From: Litorimonas sp964352855
Lineage (GTDB): Bacteria; Pseudomonadota; Alphaproteobacteria; Caulobacterales; Maricaulaceae
Reading direction: 5' to 3'
Length of the DNA: 64,000 bases
Assembly (NCBI GenBank): GCA_964352855.1
Contig: CAYGTR010000008.1
Coordinates: 22,446 to 86,445, forward strand
Made by a program: the position numbers and the translations under genes. Below, in pieces: positions 61,172 through 64,000 of this stretch; the first letter of the stretch is position 1; each line of letters opens with the position of its first letter. The notes under the pieces are model-generated. The model did no database searches and was not told the origin of the DNA. It saw only the letters and a program-made list of their open reading frames with translations.

Positions 61172-63874
61172 CTAGGCTAAGGATCGCTCGATCAGCTCAA
61201 CGGTAAAGCACTCGATTTGGTCGCCTTTGCGAAGGTCATGATAGCCTTCAAAGCCCATACCACACTCCATGCCGGCTTGGACTTTCGGCACTTCGTCTTT
61301 GAAGCGCTTGAGCGTTGAGAGCTCGCCTTCATGGATGACAACATCATCACGCAGCAAGCGCACGCCGGAGCCCCGTTCAACGCGGCCTTCGGTAACTTTA
61401 CAGCCCGCAACTTTACCCAGCTTGGAGATGTTGAAGACCTCGAGGATTTCGGCGTAACCAATAAAGGTCTCGCGACGCTCGGGTTGCAGCATGCCTGAAA
61501 GGGCACCCTTGATCTCTTCAATTAAATCATAAATGACAGAGTAATAGCGGATCTCGACACCTTCGCGTTCCGCCAATTCTTTGGCTTGACGATTAGCCCG
61601 CACATTAAAAGCAATAATTGGAGAGCCGGAAGTTTTGGCGAGCTGCACATCAGATTCTGAGATGCCGCCTGCGGCTGCATAAACGACCCGGGCCATAACT
61701 TCATCATTGCCTGCATTTTCCAATGAGGTCTTAATCGCTTCAGCAGAGCCTTGAACGTCAGCCTTCACAAGAAGCGTCATCTCTGACGTTTCATTATTGC
61801 TGAGTTTCGCCATCATTTGTTCCATAGAGGCCATGGCAGACGGCACAGCGGCAGCTTTGTCTTTGGCGATTTGCTTGCGATAATCCGTCAATTCACGGGC
61901 GCGCGGCTCGCTCTCAACAACCGCAAACGGCTCGCCTGGCTGTGGAGCGCCGTCCAAACCCATGACTTCAACGGGTGTCGAAGGCCCGGCCTGCTTTAGC
62001 GTCTTGTTACGCTCATCGGTCAAAGCTTTAACCTTGCCCCAATATTCACCCGCTACAACGATTTGTCCACGCTTAAGCGTACCGCGTTTGACAAGGAGCG
62101 TCGAGACAGGGCCACGCCCTTTTTCAATTTTGGACTCAATGACCAAACCATCGGCATTACGCTTCGGATTGGCCTTCAATTCCATTAACTCGGCTTGAAT
62201 GGCTATCGCTTCCGCCAGTTCTTTTAATCCTGTTTTTTTCAAAGCAGAGACTTGAACGGCTTGTGTTTCACCGGACATGCTTTCGGTAATGACGTTATGC
62301 TGCAAGAGATCAGTTTCGACCTTTTGCGGATTGGCTTCATAAGCATCCATTTTATTGATAGCGACGATAATCGGCTTATCGGCAGCCTGCGCATATTTAA
62401 TCGACTCAATCGTTTGTGGCATGATGCCGTCATCGGCCGCAACAACCAGAACAACAATATCTACGGCTTCGGCGCCGCGCGTTCGCATGGCAGAGAAGGC
62501 CGCGTGACCCGGTGTATCAAGGACTGTGATATTTTCGCCTGATTTCAGCTTTAATTGATAGGCGCCGATGTGCTGCGTAATCCCACCAGCTTCGCCAGCG
62601 GCTACATCTGTAGAGCGCAACGCATCAAGCAAAGATGTTTTACCGTGGTCGACGTGACCCATAACGGCAATAACAGGCGCTCGCGGTTTGCGATCTTCTT
62701 CATCAGACGGTGTATCGTCGATGATGAAGTTTTCTTCGACATCGGCATCTGAAACACGTTTAACTGTGTGACCAAAATCTTCAACGATAACTTGCGCCGT
62801 ATCGGCGTCGATCATGTCGTTGATTTTCATCATTTGGCCTTGTTGCATTAGATATTTCACAACATCTGCGCCACGTTCAGCCATACGGTTGGCGAGGTCG
62901 CCGATAGAGATGACTTCAGGAATTGTGACTTCACGTTGGACTTTGTCGCGTCCACCAGAGCTGCCACGTTGGCGTTGCTTTTCACGTTCACGCGCGCGCT
63001 TCATAGAGGCCAGCGAGCGTTGACGTTCATCATCGCCCGACAATGCAGATACAATCGTCAATTTTCCACGACGACGTTTTTGTTCGCCTTTAGAGCGCGT
63101 TGGCGGCGGTAAATTGCCTCGCTTTTTCTTGACGCGACCACCCGCCTTTTCAAGCTCGGTCATGTCTTCTTCAGGTTTTTCGCCACGACCCAAAGGTGAT
63201 CCAACAGGTTTGCGAGAACTACGGGCTTCGGCTTCTTGCTTTTGCCGCTCTTCCTCTTCTTCCTCCATACGGCGGAGTTCAGCTTCTTCAGCTTCTCTTT
63301 TCTTCCGCTCAAGGGATTCGCGCTCTTCTTCCATCCGTTTTTGACGCTCGGCTTCTTCTTCGCGACGACGGGCAAGACGGTCGGCTTGTTCGGCTTGTGC
63401 TTTTTCTAATGCGACTTGGCGTTTTTTATACTCTGCAACAGATAAACCTAAGGCACGCGCTGCCTCGGCAACGTCCACAGGTTTCGGAGGAGGAGGCGCG
63501 ATAGCGGGCTTAAGCTTCGGTGCGGCTGGTTTCGGGGTTTCCTGCTTTTTGCTCTTCGTAACAGGTGCCGGCGTCTCGGGTGTCTCGACTTTGTTCGAGG
63601 ACACACGCGGAATAGGGGCGGGGCGCGCTATATTGGGCACGACAGGTGTATTATCGGAAGGTGCGTCCGGCTTTTTGTTAATCGGCGCTATATTTGGCTT
63701 GATTTTAGGCGACGCCGTTGACGCCCCCGGTGCTTTACTGCCCGGGCGGACAATCACTTTTTTCTTCTTCTCCACAACAACAGCGGAGGTTCTGCCACGC
63801 GTCGGACGTGCCCCACCCTTATTCAGGGTCAAGGGGCGTCGTGCCGGTTTTTTATCAGATGTATCGTTCATCAT
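61172..63874 (-). CDS. infB: Translation initiation factor IF-2
   Basis: 900 residues. Long basic N-terminal region with Glu/Arg-rich coiled coil (about 150-260), then the G domain: GHVDHGKTSL, DTPGHAAF, NKMD; C-terminal fMet-tRNA-binding domain. ATG-ATG start at 63869-63874. First gene seen of the infB-rbfA-truB-rpsO-pnp run, here interrupted. Confidence 0.97.
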   Translation of the reverse strand: MMNDTSDKKPARRPLTLNKGGARPTRGRTSAVVVEKKKKVIVRPGSKAPGASTASPKIKPNIAPINKKPDAPSDNTPVVPNIARPAPIPRVSSNKVETPETPAPVTKSKKQETPKPAAPKLKPAIAPPPPKPVDVAEAARALGLSVAEYKKRQVALEKAQAEQADRLARRREEEAERQKRMEEERESLERKKREAEEAELRRMEEEEEERQKQEAEARSSRKPVGSPLGRGEKPEEDMTELEKAGGRVKKKRGNLPPPTRSKGEQKRRRGKLTIVSALSGDDERQRSLASMKRAREREKQRQRGSSGGRDKVQREVTIPEVISIGDLANRMAERGADVVKYLMQQGQMMKINDMIDADTAQVIVEDFGHTVKRVSDADVEENFIIDDTPSDEEDRKPRAPVIAVMGHVDHGKTSLLDALRSTDVAAGEAGGITQHIGAYQLKLKSGENITVLDTPGHAAFSAMRTRGAEAVDIVVLVVAADDGIMPQTIESIKYAQAADKPIIVAINKMDAYEANPQKVETDLLQHNVITESMSGETQAVQVSALKKTGLKELAEAIAIQAELMELKANPKRNADGLVIESKIEKGRGPVSTLLVKRGTLKRGQIVVAGEYWGKVKALTDERNKTLKQAGPSTPVEVMGLDGAPQPGEPFAVVESEPRARELTDYRKQIAKDKAAAVPSAMASMEQMMAKLSNNETSEMTLLVKADVQGSAEAIKTSLENAGNDEVMARVVYAAAGGISESDVQLAKTSGSPIIAFNVRANRQAKELAEREGVEIRYYSVIYDLIEEIKGALSGMLQPERRETFIGYAEILEVFNISKLGKVAGCKVTEGRVERGSGVRLLRDDVVIHEGELSTLKRFKDEVPKVQAGMECGMGFEGYHDLRKGDQIECFTVELIERSLA

Positions 63875-63931
63875 TTTCTTTCAATTGAAGGGGACGGTCA
63901 TAACTCCGCTGCCTTCTTTTTGAGCCAGATT

Positions 63932-64000
63932 TCACCCTGCCTCTTTTAGAGCGCGTAACCTAACGTTCGCGCCCACTATTTCAACACTCAAAAGCGGCTG
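63932..64000 (-). CDS. Open reading frame running in from the window end (C-terminus only)
   Basis: On the minus strand one frame is open from base 64000 to a TGA at 63932-63934, 22 codons. In alphaproteobacteria a YlxR (DUF448) gene lies between nusA and infB, which fits this position, but the piece is too short to recognise. Confidence 0.25.
   Translation of the reverse strand, partial: QPLLSVEIVGANVRLRALKEAG

Noticed and set aside
1..64000. rRNA, tRNA, CRISPR array, IS element, prophage
   Set aside because: No rRNA signature, T-arm sequence, regular spacer repeat or transposase seen on either strand.

Overview
The window is a stretch of an alphaproteobacterial chromosome around its replication origin. 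Gene order and sequence content suggest the Hyphomonadales/Robiginitomaculaceae-like stalked marine bacteria; this is inferred from synteny and protein style, not from a database search. Supporting points are a hemE/oriC/ppsR junction, an mnmE-mnmG-rsmG-parA-parB block with three parS sites, dnaA next to rpsT, a DUF3576-leuS-lptE-holA block, GANTC and CtrA-like motifs, and several outer-membrane receptors and lipoproteins. Base composition looks close to 50% GC, lower in a few accessory patches.

Layout. 1-1.2 kb: truncated hemE (leftward) and a 480-bp AT-rich spacer with DnaA-box-like and CtrA-like motifs, the likely oriC. 1.2-4.8 kb: ppsR-maf-aroE-coaE-dnaQ, with overlapping stops and starts. 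4.8-11.5 kb: GDPD lipoprotein, mnmE, mnmG, rsmG, parA, parB. 11.5-18.1 kb (minus): DUF3576 lipoprotein, a LuxR-type regulator, leuS, lptE, holA, mscS. 18.2-25.6 kb: a porin with a long proline-rich linker, a ThiE-like protein, yggS, an L,D-transpeptidase, an OmpR-type regulator, a YhhN protein, xth and a UbiH-type hydroxylase. 25.6-31.1 kb (minus): rpsT, dnaA, a DUF2161 nuclease-like gene, dnaN, recF. 31.2-34.7 kb (minus): hrcA, grpE, mutM, enoyl-CoA hydratase. 34.8-43.4 kb: DUF1304 protein, methionine gamma-lyase with a divergent Lrp regulator, M16 protease, small phosphatase, two amidohydrolases, CBS protein. 43.7-47 kb: rph, then a zinc-type module (small secreted protein plus a histidine-rich TonB receptor behind a Zur-like operator). 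47-52.6 kb: BON lipoprotein, vanadium haloperoxidase, yraN, rsmI, LppC-like lipoprotein. 52.6-54.5 kb: an accessory patch with palindromic repeats, a structured-RNA candidate, a broken SEC-C gene and an orphan membrane protein. 54.5-64 kb (minus): the infB-rbfA-truB-rpsO-pnp translation/RNA-decay cluster, interrupted by an MFS transporter plus a ParDE toxin-antitoxin pair and by an opposite-strand lipoprotein.

How it works together: initiation (oriC, dnaA, dnaN), segregation (parABS), repair (recF, mutM, xth) and translation/RNA modification genes make up most of the window. Accessory traits are zinc uptake, haloperoxidase, a quorum-signal-type receptor and toxin-antitoxin. I found no rRNA, tRNA, CRISPR array, transposase or prophage. 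The most unusual places are the 52.6-54.5 kb patch, the LuxR solo in a housekeeping operon, the DUF2161 gene between dnaA and dnaN, the Zur/leaderless zinc module, and a small repeat family near pnp and rbfA. None is clearly a new biological system on sequence alone.
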